DNA of 57,808 nucleotides from Bacteroidaceae bacterium (GTDB taxonomy: Bacteria; Bacteroidota; Bacteroidia; Bacteroidales; Bacteroidaceae). The stretch is from contig JAFSKR010000004.1 in NCBI GenBank assembly GCA_017448825.1, positions 1 to 57,808 on the forward strand, read 5' to 3'. Positions within the stretch are counted from its first letter, which is position 1; every line of letters begins with the position of its first letter. A program made the position numbers and the translations under genes. The notes below the pieces were generated by a model. That model was not told the origin of the DNA. It made no database searches and was given only the letters and a program-made list of their open reading frames with translations. Shown piece after piece: positions 36,861-47,300 of this stretch.

Positions 36861-38516
36861 TTACTCCACGATGGTGATTCGACCTTGGGGTTTGCCATAC
36901 TCCTCACCGATGTGGCCTTTCAGTGCTTCTGTCACATACTTGATGAAGGCATCACTGTATATCATGATGGCATCCTTCACCACCTTGCAGTCCTTCAACT
37001 TGTTGTTGAAGCCTCCGCCCGTCACGCAGTAGTCGGTCACGGCAAGGGTGTAGGTGCGCTCTGGGTCTATCGGCTCATACTGACCGGTTTGGGCATTGAG
37101 CACCGCCACATCGGAAACACTGTGGCTGCTCACATGACCCGTGTATCGAAGTCCAGAGGTCTGCGGAAACTGTCCATTCTCATTAGGCAGCTCGCTCATC
37201 AGGCTATTGAGCATATCGACGATGAGTGCGCCCTTTGCCTCGACCACAACCAGATAATTATCGTATGGGAGCAACGAAACGAGGTCACCATACGTCAGGT
37301 CGCCAGCCTTGGCTTCGTTACGGATGGCACCCCCGTTGAGGAAGGCGATGTCAGCCTTTACCACATAACGAAAAGCGTCAGTCACAAGGTTGCCAGCATT
37401 GCTTTCGCTAAAACGTGCCCGACTCCTGCCCTGCTCGTTGAAGAGGAGGAAATCGACATCGCTGTGGCACAGCTTCTGGTCTGCAATTTCTTTCGTCAGC
37501 GTATAGACACTGTCTATCACTTGTGCCACAAAGGCATTCTTCTCGGTCACATCCTCCGTGCGATAGAGCGAGGTGGACATCTTGCCGTCGGGTGTGATGA
37601 GCAACTTGCCGATGTTGGCGAACTGGGTGCCTGTTTGTGTGATGAGCACGGGCTTTCCTTCCTTGTTCATCACGGTCTCGGTCTCGATGGTGGAGTGCGT
37701 GTGACCATCCAGCACCACGTCAATGCCCCTGGTGTTCGCAATCAAACCATGCGAATCCACGTTTTGGTTCGTAGGCACCTCGCCCAGATGGGAGTTGACA
37801 ATCACATAGTCGGCACCAGCCCGACGCGCTTCGTCGGCGGCTCGCTGCACCTGCTGATAGACATCCTCAAACTGCAAGTCGTAAATCTTCTTGCCTGCGT
37901 CATCATAGAAAGCGTAGGCCTCCGACTCCATTGTGCTGGGCGTGACGGCACCGATGAAGGCAATCCGCTTTTCGCCCACCTGCTTGATGGCGTATGGCGC
38001 AAAGACACAGCGGCCCGTGAGCGCGTCGTACATATTGGCACACACGACCGATGCCGGCAACTGACGCAGCAGTTCAAACATACGCGGCACCTTGTAGTCA
38101 TATTCGTGATTGCCCAACGTGATGGCATCGTAGTTGACTGCCCTCATCACGTCAATAACGTACTGCCCTTTCGAGATGGCACCAGGCGTTCCACCCTGTA
38201 TGTAGTCACCGTTAGACACGACAGCCACCCACGCCGTGTCGGAAATGGCATCGCGCAGTCCTGCTATCTTGGCATAGCCATCGATGGCGCAATGCACGTC
38301 ATTATCGTACAAGATGACGATACTCTTCTGCCGACAAGAGTGAGGCGCATCGAGGGCAGCCTTTTTCTGCTTCTTCGCCTTCTTTCCTCGGGGTTGGGAC
38401 ATCACTGCATCCGCACGCAGACGAGTCCCTGGTCCATCAACCAGCAAGTCATTGTTTTGCCCAGCATACGCCATGAACGTGTACGCCAACATAGAAATCA
38501 TCAAAAACTTCTTCAT
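36861..38516 (-). CDS. secreted 5'-nucleotidase / UDP-sugar hydrolase family protein
   Basis: Metallophosphoesterase plus 5'-nucleotidase C-terminal domain, releasing phosphate from extracytoplasmic nucleotides or related esters. The 551-residue protein has a signal peptide (1-19) and a Lys-rich stretch (44-53). Metal-binding motifs are YDNDVHCAIDGY (Asp73, His75), SNGDYIQGG (Asp104), GNHEYDY (Asn136, His137), NSHLGE and DGHTHST. The C-terminal domain opens with SNAGNLVTDAFR and includes a GGGFNNK-like substrate loop. The usual GGD in motif two is NGD here, with the aspartate kept. Probably periplasmic or surface-exposed. Convergent with the secreted LOG-family gene. Confidence 0.87.
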   Translation of the reverse strand: MKKFLMISMLAYTFMAYAGQNNDLLVDGPGTRLRADAVMSQPRGKKAKKQKKAALDAPHSCRQKSIVILYDNDVHCAIDGYAKIAGLRDAISDTAWVAVVSNGDYIQGGTPGAISKGQYVIDVMRAVNYDAITLGNHEYDYKVPRMFELLRQLPASVVCANMYDALTGRCVFAPYAIKQVGEKRIAFIGAVTPSTMESEAYAFYDDAGKKIYDLQFEDVYQQVQRAADEARRAGADYVIVNSHLGEVPTNQNVDSHGLIANTRGIDVVLDGHTHSTIETETVMNKEGKPVLITQTGTQFANIGKLLITPDGKMSTSLYRTEDVTEKNAFVAQVIDSVYTLTKEIADQKLCHSDVDFLLFNEQGRSRARFSESNAGNLVTDAFRYVVKADIAFLNGGAIRNEAKAGDLTYGDLVSLLPYDNYLVVVEAKGALIVDMLNSLMSELPNENGQFPQTSGLRYTGHVSSHSVSDVAVLNAQTGQYEPIDPERTYTLAVTDYCVTGGGFNNKLKDCKVVKDAIMIYSDAFIKYVTEALKGHIGEEYGKPQGRITIVE

Positions 38517-38667
38517 AATGTAATAAGTTAAGTCACAGTAAAAATTGATTCACAGACAAAGAAACAAATAAATTCTCACTCCCACAACTTTTTCTTGAAT
38601 TTTCTTATGCCGAAGGCACGTTAAATTATATGTTGGATAATTTTCGTCGAACTGACGTAAAAAAAAA
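38517..38667. other. intergenic stretch with no recognised gene
   Basis: An AT-rich gap between the nucleotidase start and the terminator of the fimbrial operon. I found no clear TAnnTTTG box for the nucleotidase and no small gene. Confidence 0.4.
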
Positions 38668-38702
38668 CTCCAACCACAAACCGAGGAGGTTCGTGGCTGG
38701 AG
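38658..38702 (-). terminator. terminator of the fimbrial operon
   Basis: The inverted repeat at 38668-38702 (CTCCAACCAC... pairing with GTGGCTGGAG), followed on the minus strand by nine T, is a strong Rho-independent terminator 59 nt after the last fimbrillin stop. Confidence 0.9.
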
Positions 38703-38760
38703 ATTTTCTTGTATGCTCATGTCCCTGCGCTGACGAGCGACAGGAACGAGCAGCCTATGT

Positions 38761-40233
38761 TTATGAACCAGAAGAGGGGACAACATTAGAGGGCAGCCAA
38801 ATGACAGTGGCAGAGCTGCCGCTACCGCTTGTGGCATCTTCCCAGTCAGAAACGGATGCCGCGAACTTGACGCTGGTAAGACCGAGGTGGATGATAATCT
38901 TATAGTATTTATTAGGTTCCAAGGCACTGATGTCCACACTGTTAGTGATGGTCTGCATGACTTTCGAGCAGGTGGCAGACTCACCAGAAGGAGTTGCCAA
39001 ATTGGCATCGTAAGTACGCACGGTGTACTGCACCGTCACCTCTAGCGATGCGTCCGAGACTGGGATGAAGTAAAGCTCATTTCCGCCAGAAGTTAACACG
39101 CTTTGAACGACTGTTGTGACACCACCCATTGACCACTTGTCAGAGGTGTATGTGGGTGCTGTAGATGTCTCCCAAAGATTGGTGTTATAACCAGTTGTTG
39201 ACGAATTATACGTAGTAGAGAACGTCAGGGCTGTAGAACCAGCAGTCCATTCTCCCGTGGCGAGGTCGAAGACACCATCAGCCTTGAGGGTGCTGGAGCC
39301 ACCGCTCTCACCGTTCTTAATCGTGATACTATTCAGAGTGATAAGAGTTGCATCAGGCTTTGTGCCTATACCTGCTGTAGCAGGAGTAGAAGAATTTGCA
39401 TCAATATCAGCCACCACTTGAATGCCCGAACCATCAGAAGCACCAAGCTTTGCGAGTGCGTGCTTGAAGGCAAAGTTCACCTTCTCCTCGGTAGTCTGCT
39501 TGGTGAGGTTGACGTTATAGTTCGAACCCAAAGCCTCTTTCGTGCTACTATTAGCGACATTGTATCCAGTACTTTTACTTCCGTTCATTCCCCACAGCAA
39601 GTCCACATTGTTGGCAGCAGTAATGTCGTATGTCGTCACATCACCAGTTGTCGTGTTCTTGAACTTGTACGTCACCTTAGGGTCGCCAGTAGCAGCATTT
39701 CCTGTAAGGGCAGTGATGCCCTCGGTGGCTTCAGAAGGAACACCTGAGCTTGCTGTAACCGCTACGTAAGGAGCGTACGCAAAGAAGCTCAAATACTGTC
39801 TCCCAGATTGGCTTGCCGTATTGGAAGGGGTATTAGCAGAGTTGGCTGCATCCGTTCCGTTAGGCCAGTACTTCAATGGAGTGTATGTCCAAGCAGAAGA
39901 GCTGTATTCCACCTTCTGGTTATACATGAAGTCGGGCTTGTAAGTTTCAAAGGCAGTTGCATCAGTCAAAGTGGAAGTTCCCGTATTATAGGCGAACACA
40001 CCGAATTCATAGCCCGTGCTGCCGAGTTTGTTTCCGCTTGTAGCATCATAGTTGACAATACCACCTGTTGCTCCCGCCCTTGTTGTTCCAGTCTTTCCCA
40101 TGTATGTGCCAAACTGCACAGCAATGGGAGCATCGTTTTTGCTTTGCAGTGATTCCTGCGTGAAATCTACCTGCTCTGTACAACCGGCCAGCGTCATGGC
40201 TGCCGTTGCTGCGATGAATAAATAGCGTTTCAT
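38761..40233 (-). CDS. fimbrillin family lipoprotein (distal gene)
   Basis: Mfa/FimA-type fimbrillin of 490 residues with a lipoprotein signal (MKRYLFIAATAAMTLAGC, lipobox Cys18). In this family the precursor is anchored in the outer membrane and matured by a gingipain-like protease before strand-exchange polymerisation. The family region around WTYTPLKYWPNGTDAAN and QYLSFFAYAP is nearly identical to the fimbrillin at 43181. An ATG two codons upstream (40239) is also possible. It is the last gene of the operon, 85 nt after the DUF5119 gene. It could be the shaft subunit or a tip component. Confidence 0.82.
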   Translation of the reverse strand: MKRYLFIAATAAMTLAGCTEQVDFTQESLQSKNDAPIAVQFGTYMGKTGTTRAGATGGIVNYDATSGNKLGSTGYEFGVFAYNTGTSTLTDATAFETYKPDFMYNQKVEYSSSAWTYTPLKYWPNGTDAANSANTPSNTASQSGRQYLSFFAYAPYVAVTASSGVPSEATEGITALTGNAATGDPKVTYKFKNTTTGDVTTYDITAANNVDLLWGMNGSKSTGYNVANSSTKEALGSNYNVNLTKQTTEEKVNFAFKHALAKLGASDGSGIQVVADIDANSSTPATAGIGTKPDATLITLNSITIKNGESGGSSTLKADGVFDLATGEWTAGSTALTFSTTYNSSTTGYNTNLWETSTAPTYTSDKWSMGGVTTVVQSVLTSGGNELYFIPVSDASLEVTVQYTVRTYDANLATPSGESATCSKVMQTITNSVDISALEPNKYYKIIIHLGLTSVKFAASVSDWEDATSGSGSSATVIWLPSNVVPSSGS

Positions 40234-40324
40234 AAGCATAAAATTTTAGTTAGTAATAAAATATATTTTTTTCTTCTATTCTTCTTAATCGTGTTGTCTA
40301 TCAGTTCTTCGTATGGCCCGTGCC

Positions 40325-41425
40325 TTAGAAGCCTCCGATGTTGAGCGTTCCTCCGTCTTCCCATTCCACCACCTTGGCATCGAAGCCCGCATTGGTACGG
40401 GGATTGTCGATGGGCGGCATGACGATGACATCGCGGAGGTCGAGCTCCAGCTTCAGGTCGTGCAGATCCTGACGGTAGCGTATCTGCGCCTCGCGTCCCT
40501 CGGGAGTGAGGTAACGTATGTCTTTGCCCACGTTGAAGACGCACTCCTGCACGGAGTCGTTAGCAAGCGTGATACGGAAGGTGAGCACGTTGTCTTCGGG
40601 GTTGCGCTCTGCCAGCAGTTCCTTTCCGTGAGGCAGTCCGAAGGTAACGGTCTTGTTGACGATGAGACCCATCGAGTCACTCTCCTCGCCCTCGGTGTAG
40701 AACTCCCACCCATTGGGGTCTAACTCTATGGTGCCCGTCTCGCGTGTGCGGTATATCTGACTCATGTAGAACCCTTCTGCCATACCGCTGATGCTGGCCT
40801 CTATGCTCTTCAGGCTCTGACGGTGCTTCACCTTCGCCTTGATGTAAAGGGTGACGGTCATGGGCGTTGCCACCTCAGGTATCTCATACACACGCTCGCT
40901 GACGTGGTAGTCGGTTAGCTCCTTCTCAATATCGCTGTGGTAGGGAACGAAGATGCTGGTGTCTGAGGCGACCATATCCTGGGTGATGTCGAACGTATCC
41001 ACGGCTACGCCTATGGGGTCGGGATAGTAGATGTAAGGCAGTGCATCGTTGCCACGTGTGTAGTGGCTCAGGCGCATGGCGATATTCTCGAAGCTCTGTG
41101 CGTCGTAGATGCTCATGTAGGGCTGGAACTCCTCCACGCGATCATTGAAGATAAGCAAGTGGTAGGTGTCCGGCACAAGCATCACCGACACAGAGCTACC
41201 GTTGACAGACTCCATGACGCGGGTGCCTGTGTTCACGCCCCACAGCATGAGCGTCATGCCATTGGGTGCCTCGTTGTATATCTCGGTGAAGTTCACCTGC
41301 CAGTTGATGACAATCTTGACACGCACCCTACTCTCGACGATGACCTCCAACGGACGCCTTTCGCAAGCGACAACAGCAAAAACCATCGCCAGAAGACCAC
41401 AGACAATTGACTTCAAACTATTCAT
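40325..41425 (-). CDS. DUF5119 lipoprotein of the fimbrial operon
   Basis: A 366-residue lipoprotein with the signal LLAMVFAVVACERR (Cys at about 21). It matches DUF5119 proteins, found in Bacteroidota fimbrial operons beside DUF3868 and fimbrillin genes and related to Mfa2/FimB-like anchors. The start is the ATG at 41425, preceded by a strong AGGAGG Shine-Dalgarno five bases upstream, rare in this phylum; the open frame also has a GTG two codons earlier. It overlaps the end of the DUF3868 gene by 8 nt. A role as anchor or length terminator of the fimbria is inferred from family context. Confidence 0.83.
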   Translation of the reverse strand: MNSLKSIVCGLLAMVFAVVACERRPLEVIVESRVRVKIVINWQVNFTEIYNEAPNGMTLMLWGVNTGTRVMESVNGSSVSVMLVPDTYHLLIFNDRVEEFQPYMSIYDAQSFENIAMRLSHYTRGNDALPYIYYPDPIGVAVDTFDITQDMVASDTSIFVPYHSDIEKELTDYHVSERVYEIPEVATPMTVTLYIKAKVKHRQSLKSIEASISGMAEGFYMSQIYRTRETGTIELDPNGWEFYTEGEESDSMGLIVNKTVTFGLPHGKELLAERNPEDNVLTFRITLANDSVQECVFNVGKDIRYLTPEGREAQIRYRQDLHDLKLELDLRDVIVMPPIDNPRTNAGFDAKVVEWEDGGTLNIGGF

Positions 41426-43151
41426 GGGCACCTCCTTTCTGCTTTTTCAGGCTGGGTATGAGCCATACGAGCGAGAGCTTCAACTTGGTGGGGCCTACGT
41501 AGGACGTGTGACCCGTGTATTTCCAAATCAAGTGGGTGTCGTCGAACTCTCCCTTGTAGTGGCGGCGCGGTCCCCAGAAATAACCGGCACTGACGGAGGC
41601 CTCGAGATTCCAGTGGCGGGAGAGCGGCCAACAATAGCCGTAGGTCAGTCCCACACTGTTGAACTCGCCCTGGTCGCCCTTACTGTTCCACTCCACGTCG
41701 TACTTGCCGTTGGCATAGTAGAGTCCAAGGAAGGGGCCAGTGAGCCGCGGCCTTGCCTGTGGGCATGCACCCTGCCACCAGTAGCGCAACTCGACACCCA
41801 GGGTCCAAAGTTCGTAGGCACTGGTCTTCATGTCGTTGCCCGGTCGCACATAGCGTCCGATGCTGATGTTGCCGCCCTTGTTGTGGAGCAGCCAAGGGAA
41901 CCAGTCCTCCACCATCAGGCTCCACCTGTTCCCGATGGGCACTTCCACCTCCACGTTGGGCGTAAACAGCAGGTCGAAGAGCATATTGGTCTTCAAAGCT
42001 ATCCACGGACGAGTGGGTGTCATATAGGTCACGATGTCGGGTTGCAACGAGTCGATGGCGATGGAAGTACCCGCACTGACGATGGTGTCGGGACTCACCG
42101 CGGCAGGCCCGCCTCCCGTGTAGTGGCGTCGCTCGTAAGTGATGGTATATTCCGTGCGGCGCAAGGCAGGGAAGCAATCACGCAGCAACAGTTGGTATGC
42201 CGCAGGATAGCGGGCGGCTATGACGGCAAGCTGATGGTCTGGGTCGGCATCGCCGTTGTCGATGATGCTCAGAATATGGCTGGCATCGGGTATGTCGGCG
42301 CGGTGGGCTTCCACATACTGTCGCAGCCCCTGCCAGTCTTCCGCCTCACTGTCGGTGTGCAGTTGTTCGGAAGGCACGCCCCAGCTGCCCGTGATGTACT
42401 GGCGCAATCGCTCCGTACGTCCCTGCGACAGCCTGACGTTGTTGGCATACGAGCCTTCGGGCGAGGCATAACCCTTGATGGTGTATTGCGGGTTGATGAT
42501 GTCGGGATTGTTCCTCACGGAGTCTATGCTTGAGCGTATCTTCTCCAGTTCCGTGCGGTTGGCTGCCAGCGAGGGGTTGAAGTCCGTCCTGTTGACCACA
42601 AACTGTATTCTTGCCTCACCCTTCACGGTGTCGGTGGTCATCCGCAAAGGTGTGGGGGTGGGCAAAATGACCGTCGTGTCACCGGGGATAGCCGCAATAC
42701 TGGTATGAACATCCAGACAACGCTGGTCGCAAGGGTCGCCCTGCTGAAGGATCAGCTTGAGCCGGGAGTCGTTCATCCATGACTGCCATGCAATGGTGCG
42801 TGCATACTGCTCGCGGCGCGGTGCGCCCTTATAACGTATGCGATAAGCGTTGGCGGGTATGTCAGCGGTCGTAATGCCGTGGCGCACATCACGGTAGTAG
42901 GCATCGCGCCCGAAGACAGCTATCGGTGGGAAGTCGATGGAGTCAGCAGTCCCCACGAGGCGTGGGGTGAGCACCACCACGTCGCGGCGCGAGAGTTTGC
43001 TGCCGTCAAGGGTCACCGTCAGCGAGAGCTGCACGCTGCCACCGCAGCGCACCAGCCGCACACTGTCAGCTGCCACAGGACACTGACCGCGGGCGATGAC
43101 TACCATCAACAGCAGCACTACGACGATGATATGTACTCTATATGGTCTCAC
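41418..43151 (-). CDS. DUF3868 / OmpA-like / DUF3575 fimbrial assembly protein
   Basis: A 577-residue outer-membrane protein. A signal peptide (about 1-22, start GTG) precedes a DUF3868 N-terminal domain. An OmpA-like segment (GYASPEGSYANNVRLSQGR, about 250-268) follows. The C-terminal DUF3575 barrel-like domain runs from about residue 385 (ALKTNMLFDLLFTPNVEVEV) to the end with GLTYGYCWPLSRHWNLE. Proteins of this layout accompany fimbrillin genes in Bacteroidota and are thought to assist assembly or anchor the structure to the cell wall. It lies 29 nt after the upstream fimbrillin and overlaps the DUF5119 gene, so the three are translationally linked. Confidence 0.85.
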   Translation of the reverse strand: MRPYRVHIIVVVLLLMVVIARGQCPVAADSVRLVRCGGSVQLSLTVTLDGSKLSRRDVVVLTPRLVGTADSIDFPPIAVFGRDAYYRDVRHGITTADIPANAYRIRYKGAPRREQYARTIAWQSWMNDSRLKLILQQGDPCDQRCLDVHTSIAAIPGDTTVILPTPTPLRMTTDTVKGEARIQFVVNRTDFNPSLAANRTELEKIRSSIDSVRNNPDIINPQYTIKGYASPEGSYANNVRLSQGRTERLRQYITGSWGVPSEQLHTDSEAEDWQGLRQYVEAHRADIPDASHILSIIDNGDADPDHQLAVIAARYPAAYQLLLRDCFPALRRTEYTITYERRHYTGGGPAAVSPDTIVSAGTSIAIDSLQPDIVTYMTPTRPWIALKTNMLFDLLFTPNVEVEVPIGNRWSLMVEDWFPWLLHNKGGNISIGRYVRPGNDMKTSAYELWTLGVELRYWWQGACPQARPRLTGPFLGLYYANGKYDVEWNSKGDQGEFNSVGLTYGYCWPLSRHWNLEASVSAGYFWGPRRHYKGEFDDTHLIWKYTGHTSYVGPTKLKLSLVWLIPSLKKQKGGAHE

Positions 43152-43180
43152 TTTTTTAACGCTTAATTCTTAATTTTTCT

Positions 43181-44314
43181 TTACCACTGCTCTGCCTCTT
43201 GGGTGCGCAACAAATAGCTCTCCACTTCTCCGCCGTCGATGACGAAGATGACGGTGTACTTCTTTCCCATGGCCAATGCCCATCCGCCCGTAGGCTGGGT
43301 GAAGGTGATGGTGCTGGAAGGGGTCTTGGCGGTGCCGCCAAGAGTGTAGCTGAGCGTGAAGGGTATGGTGAGCGTCCCCTCGTAGGGCATGAGGAGCAGG
43401 AGGTTGGGCGTGTAGTTGGTCAGCGCATGTGCCGTCTCGTCGGTATAGGCGGTGACACCCGTCTTCGACGCGTCAGTACTATGCGTTCCCGTTAGGTCGG
43501 TATTGATGTTGGCGGCATCATAGGTGATGGTGCCAACATCTGAAGTGAGGGTGCTCCATGCCGAAGTGCCAAGGTTGAAGGTGCCGCTGGTGTTGAAGCT
43601 GGCTTGAGCGGTGGAGGTGGCAGTCGCTGCACTGCTGCTGTTCAGCGCCAGACTGGTAAGGATGATAGGCAAACCAGTTTCATCCTTGCGCCGCACCTTG
43701 AACTCGATGGCTGTGAGGGCATGGTGGAACTCGAAAGACACCTTGGACGTCACGTCGGGTCTTGTCAAGTTTTTCTGCGGAGCGGCATAGAGCAGGTCGG
43801 CCTGGTCTGTGGGGTTGACGTTGTTAACCCAAGCGTAGGCAATGGTGGGTGCACCCGTGGTGCTGTTGGTGCTCGGTGTGAGACCAGTGCCGTTGTGGGG
43901 GGCGTAGGCGAAGAAGCTGAGGTACTGCGTCGCTAACTCTGTCGCCGTGTTCGACGGGTTGTCTTCTTCATTGGCGGCATCCGTGCCGTTAGGCCAGTAT
44001 TTCACGGGCGAGTAGGTCCATTCGCTGCCGCTCACCTGCTGGTTCCACATGAAGTTGGGCGTGGCAGTGCCAGAGGCAGTGTCCCAGTCGCTGTTGCCCG
44101 TATGGTAGGCGAACACGCCAAAGCCCTGCGTCTGCAGGTCGCTGATGTCGTTGACCACGCTGCGTGTCTGGAAGGCAGGCACACTGGCATGGAAACTCAC
44201 CGCCATCGGCTCCGAACCTTTGTCCACAGCCTCTGACACCTCGTCGCCACTACATGCCGACAGCATCAACACGGCGACCGCCATCCACGTCCATATATGA
44301 TATTTACTCCACAT
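43181..44314 (-). CDS. fimbrillin family lipoprotein (proximal gene)
   Basis: A 377-residue Mfa-like fimbrillin with a lipoprotein signal (MWSKYHIWTWMAVAVLMLSAC, positions 1-21, lipobox Cys21). It shares the WTYSPVKYWPNGTDAAN and QYLSFFAYAP blocks with the distal fimbrillin, so the two are paralogues. The start at 44314 lies 11 nt inside the end of the giant gene, so the two are translationally coupled; an ATG five codons earlier (44329) is possible but gives a poorer signal peptide. Confidence 0.83.
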   Translation of the reverse strand: MWSKYHIWTWMAVAVLMLSACSGDEVSEAVDKGSEPMAVSFHASVPAFQTRSVVNDISDLQTQGFGVFAYHTGNSDWDTASGTATPNFMWNQQVSGSEWTYSPVKYWPNGTDAANEEDNPSNTATELATQYLSFFAYAPHNGTGLTPSTNSTTGAPTIAYAWVNNVNPTDQADLLYAAPQKNLTRPDVTSKVSFEFHHALTAIEFKVRRKDETGLPIILTSLALNSSSAATATSTAQASFNTSGTFNLGTSAWSTLTSDVGTITYDAANINTDLTGTHSTDASKTGVTAYTDETAHALTNYTPNLLLLMPYEGTLTIPFTLSYTLGGTAKTPSSTITFTQPTGGWALAMGKKYTVIFVIDGGEVESYLLRTQEAEQW

Positions 44315-47300
44315 ACACTTTCTTTCCATTGATTATATACACACCGCTCTTTACTACCTTGCGCCACGTACCGTCAGCCACCTGCTCGCTCGTAGCTACG
44401 CGACGACCTTGCAGGTCGTAAACACCCTCGGCTGCATGGCGGTCAAACATCGGCATTTGCTCCTCTATGTCCGCCTCGCCGAACCACAAGGGGATGAACT
44501 GGCGTGGACGTGCGCTGCCACCACTGTTGCCAGAATAATGATCCGAATTAGGATAATCACCCTCAACCGTCTTCTCGAAAAGGTATATCTTGTTATGACG
44601 CACATAGAGATTATTCCTATTCGAATACTCGGTACTGCCGTCGGTGGTGTTCTTGTTGATGTAGAAGCCAGCCTCCAGCTTTGGATGACTTTCACCGTCC
44701 TCCAGCGTGCGGTTGGGGTCATCGGGGATGGTGGTGTAGTCTTCCTCTGTTGCTTGTCCGAACACATAAACGCTCTCACCCGATGCTGGCACGTCTGTTA
44801 CTTCCGTTCCTGAGAGCACCTGCTCCAGATATTTGCCCTGGAAGATGTTGGTGCTCTCTGCCGACAGTTCTGCTGGTGCATCGTTGGGGATGGTCAGCGA
44901 AATGTAGAAGGCTTTTTCGTCCTTGCGGTCGTAATTATAGCCCTTGAAGCTGTCCTCCTGCGACTGTGCTCCCACAGCGGCACGGACGAGCACAGGTGTT
45001 CCGGCAGGGAACAGCTTCCCTTTTTCGTAAACCTGTCCGCCCACGCTTCGAGCAATCACCTTCTCGCACTGCAATCGCCAGTCCTTCTCTGTGCCCTTTC
45101 CGTCGTTCTTCGTCAACTTGCCTGCATAGGCATAGACATTGCCATCGGGAATCACCACGTCGTAGGGCACGTAGAGGGTGCCAAAGTAGAAGGTCTGCTG
45201 TCCCACCGCCTCGTCGGTGTAGAGAGCAGGATAGAGCTGCATCTTCAGGGGCAACAGGTTCTCGTCCGCACTGCCGATGGGCTGCATATAGAAGCGTGTC
45301 TTGTACAGGCCCGCCTGCTCGTCGAAGCAGTGGTTGATGCTGGTCTCGTCGGTACCGGCACAACTCAGGTAGTCGTAGTGTCTATCATCATCTTCGCTCT
45401 GTGACTTCAGTTGCATGATGCCAGCACCGATGTCCTCGTAGCGGCACTTGTAGCCGTCGCCCGTGTTCATCCCATTGCCTGTCAGACCAAGACCCTGCGT
45501 ATGGACGTAGTAGCGTGGGTAACTGCCCTCTGTAGTACTGCCAAACCAAAGCACGCTGGCAGGGTCATACATAGCTTCGTTGAGGGTCTCCACCTTCATG
45601 TTGCGGTTCATGCCGCTGCTGGCGGTACGCTCGTTCTCGTAGAGGTAGCCACGCACATAGCGGCGCTCACCGTTGTTCTTCTCCCATGTGTAGGGGATGA
45701 GGCGGTAGTAGCCCTGTGCCATCTGCACAATGTTGGTGGGATTGTCTGCGAGGTCGTGCAGTGCCTGCAACTCTGCTTCGGTGGCGTTGCCGTCATCAAT
45801 CTTCGCCTTGATGTCGGCGATGTCCATCGTCTCTTCGCCTACCTCCACTGTTCCGTTGGTCACGAGGTCGTAATCCAACGAACCCACCATGCCGGCATAG
45901 TCCAGATATTCCTTCAGTGTGGCGTCCGAACGTCGCTCCAGTCGGAAGTTGGCAGCCGAGTTGGCGCGCAGGGCATTGGCGGTGCTGGTCATGAGGATGG
46001 CGGCAGAGCCGTTGTAGTTCTGACCCATGTAACTCAGCTCGTCGAAGCCGTCGGTCGGCTCTTCTATAGTGCTGACAGAATAGACAGGGTGTATCCAGAA
46101 GTTGTAGCTGTACAGTCCGGGCATCATCTCGAAGATGTGCTGGCTGTTGCTTGCAGCCTGTTTGAACATACACTTGCCAGAGGAAGTGTCCACGTCACTG
46201 GTGACGGAGATGAACTCGTCGAAGCGGTGGTCGGGGTCGTAGCGGTTGAGCATACGGAAGCCGTAGGGGTCGCCAATGACACACCACTCATAGTTGTTCA
46301 GGTAGAGCTGGTCGCTGACGAGGTCGGTGCTGATGCGCAGCTTCGGATCGCTGTCGCGGTGTACCATCTTGCCCAGAATGCCGTTGGGGCGGTGGTTGTT
46401 CACGAGGTAGTACCAGTGCTTGCCGGTGTAGTTGCCTGTGGTGCTGCTCCACTGGAACGGGGCGAGGGTCGTGTAGTCGTAGGTCACGTGGACGTAAAGG
46501 TAGGCATCCTTGTGACTGTTGTAGGCATCCACCATGCTTTGACTGACGGTAGTGACGGTCGTGCCCGACGGCGTGGACTCTGTGGATGATGTGCCCCAGT
46601 CGTATGTATATTTGCAGAAGGAACGCTTCCATGCCTTGGGCAGTACGTCGTCTAAGGCTTTGTCTAACTTCTGGTAGGAGTCAACCTTGATGGTCTCCGT
46701 AGTGCCAGCGGCAGTAGCGTCTAAGACACCATCGTTGTCGCTGTCGTACTTACGCAACGTATTGTCTGAGTAGTGCAACACGAAGGCTATCTTCACCACG
46801 CCGTAGGTGTTGCTGAAGTCTGCAGCCGTTCCGCCAGCACCGTTATAGGTCTGGAGCGTGGCAGAGGCGTTGATATAGGTGCCTGTGGCTGCATCGTAGA
46901 TGGCACAGAGGTTGCCCGAATAGTCATCATAAAGGGTGAAGGCCGTACCCTCGGCACCCATTGTCAGCGTCTCGCCGTTGGAGGTGAGGTAGGTTCCCGT
47001 CTCCTTGTTGTAGAACTTCACGCTGTATGGCGAGCCTACCAGTGCCCACCGGCAGTACTGATAATTGGCAAAGTCTCTGAGGGCACTGACCGATACCGCA
47101 TTCTGGCTGCTTACGCCGTTGGTCGTGTCATAGTAGATGTACTTAGCTACTTCCGGGTAGCCTATCTCGTACCAGTATTTCTCTGCCGTCGATGACGTAG
47201 GCGTTGCGCTGAGGAAGTCCGGTGCCCCGCTGTCGAGAATGTAGGGCACATAGACATCGGTGGCTGCCGTGACGGTGACGCTGTTACCTGAATAGACTAC

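Noticed and set aside
36885-38531. 548-codon frame antisense to the nucleotidase
   Set aside because: The opposite strand has clear metallophosphoesterase motifs and a signal peptide; this frame has none.
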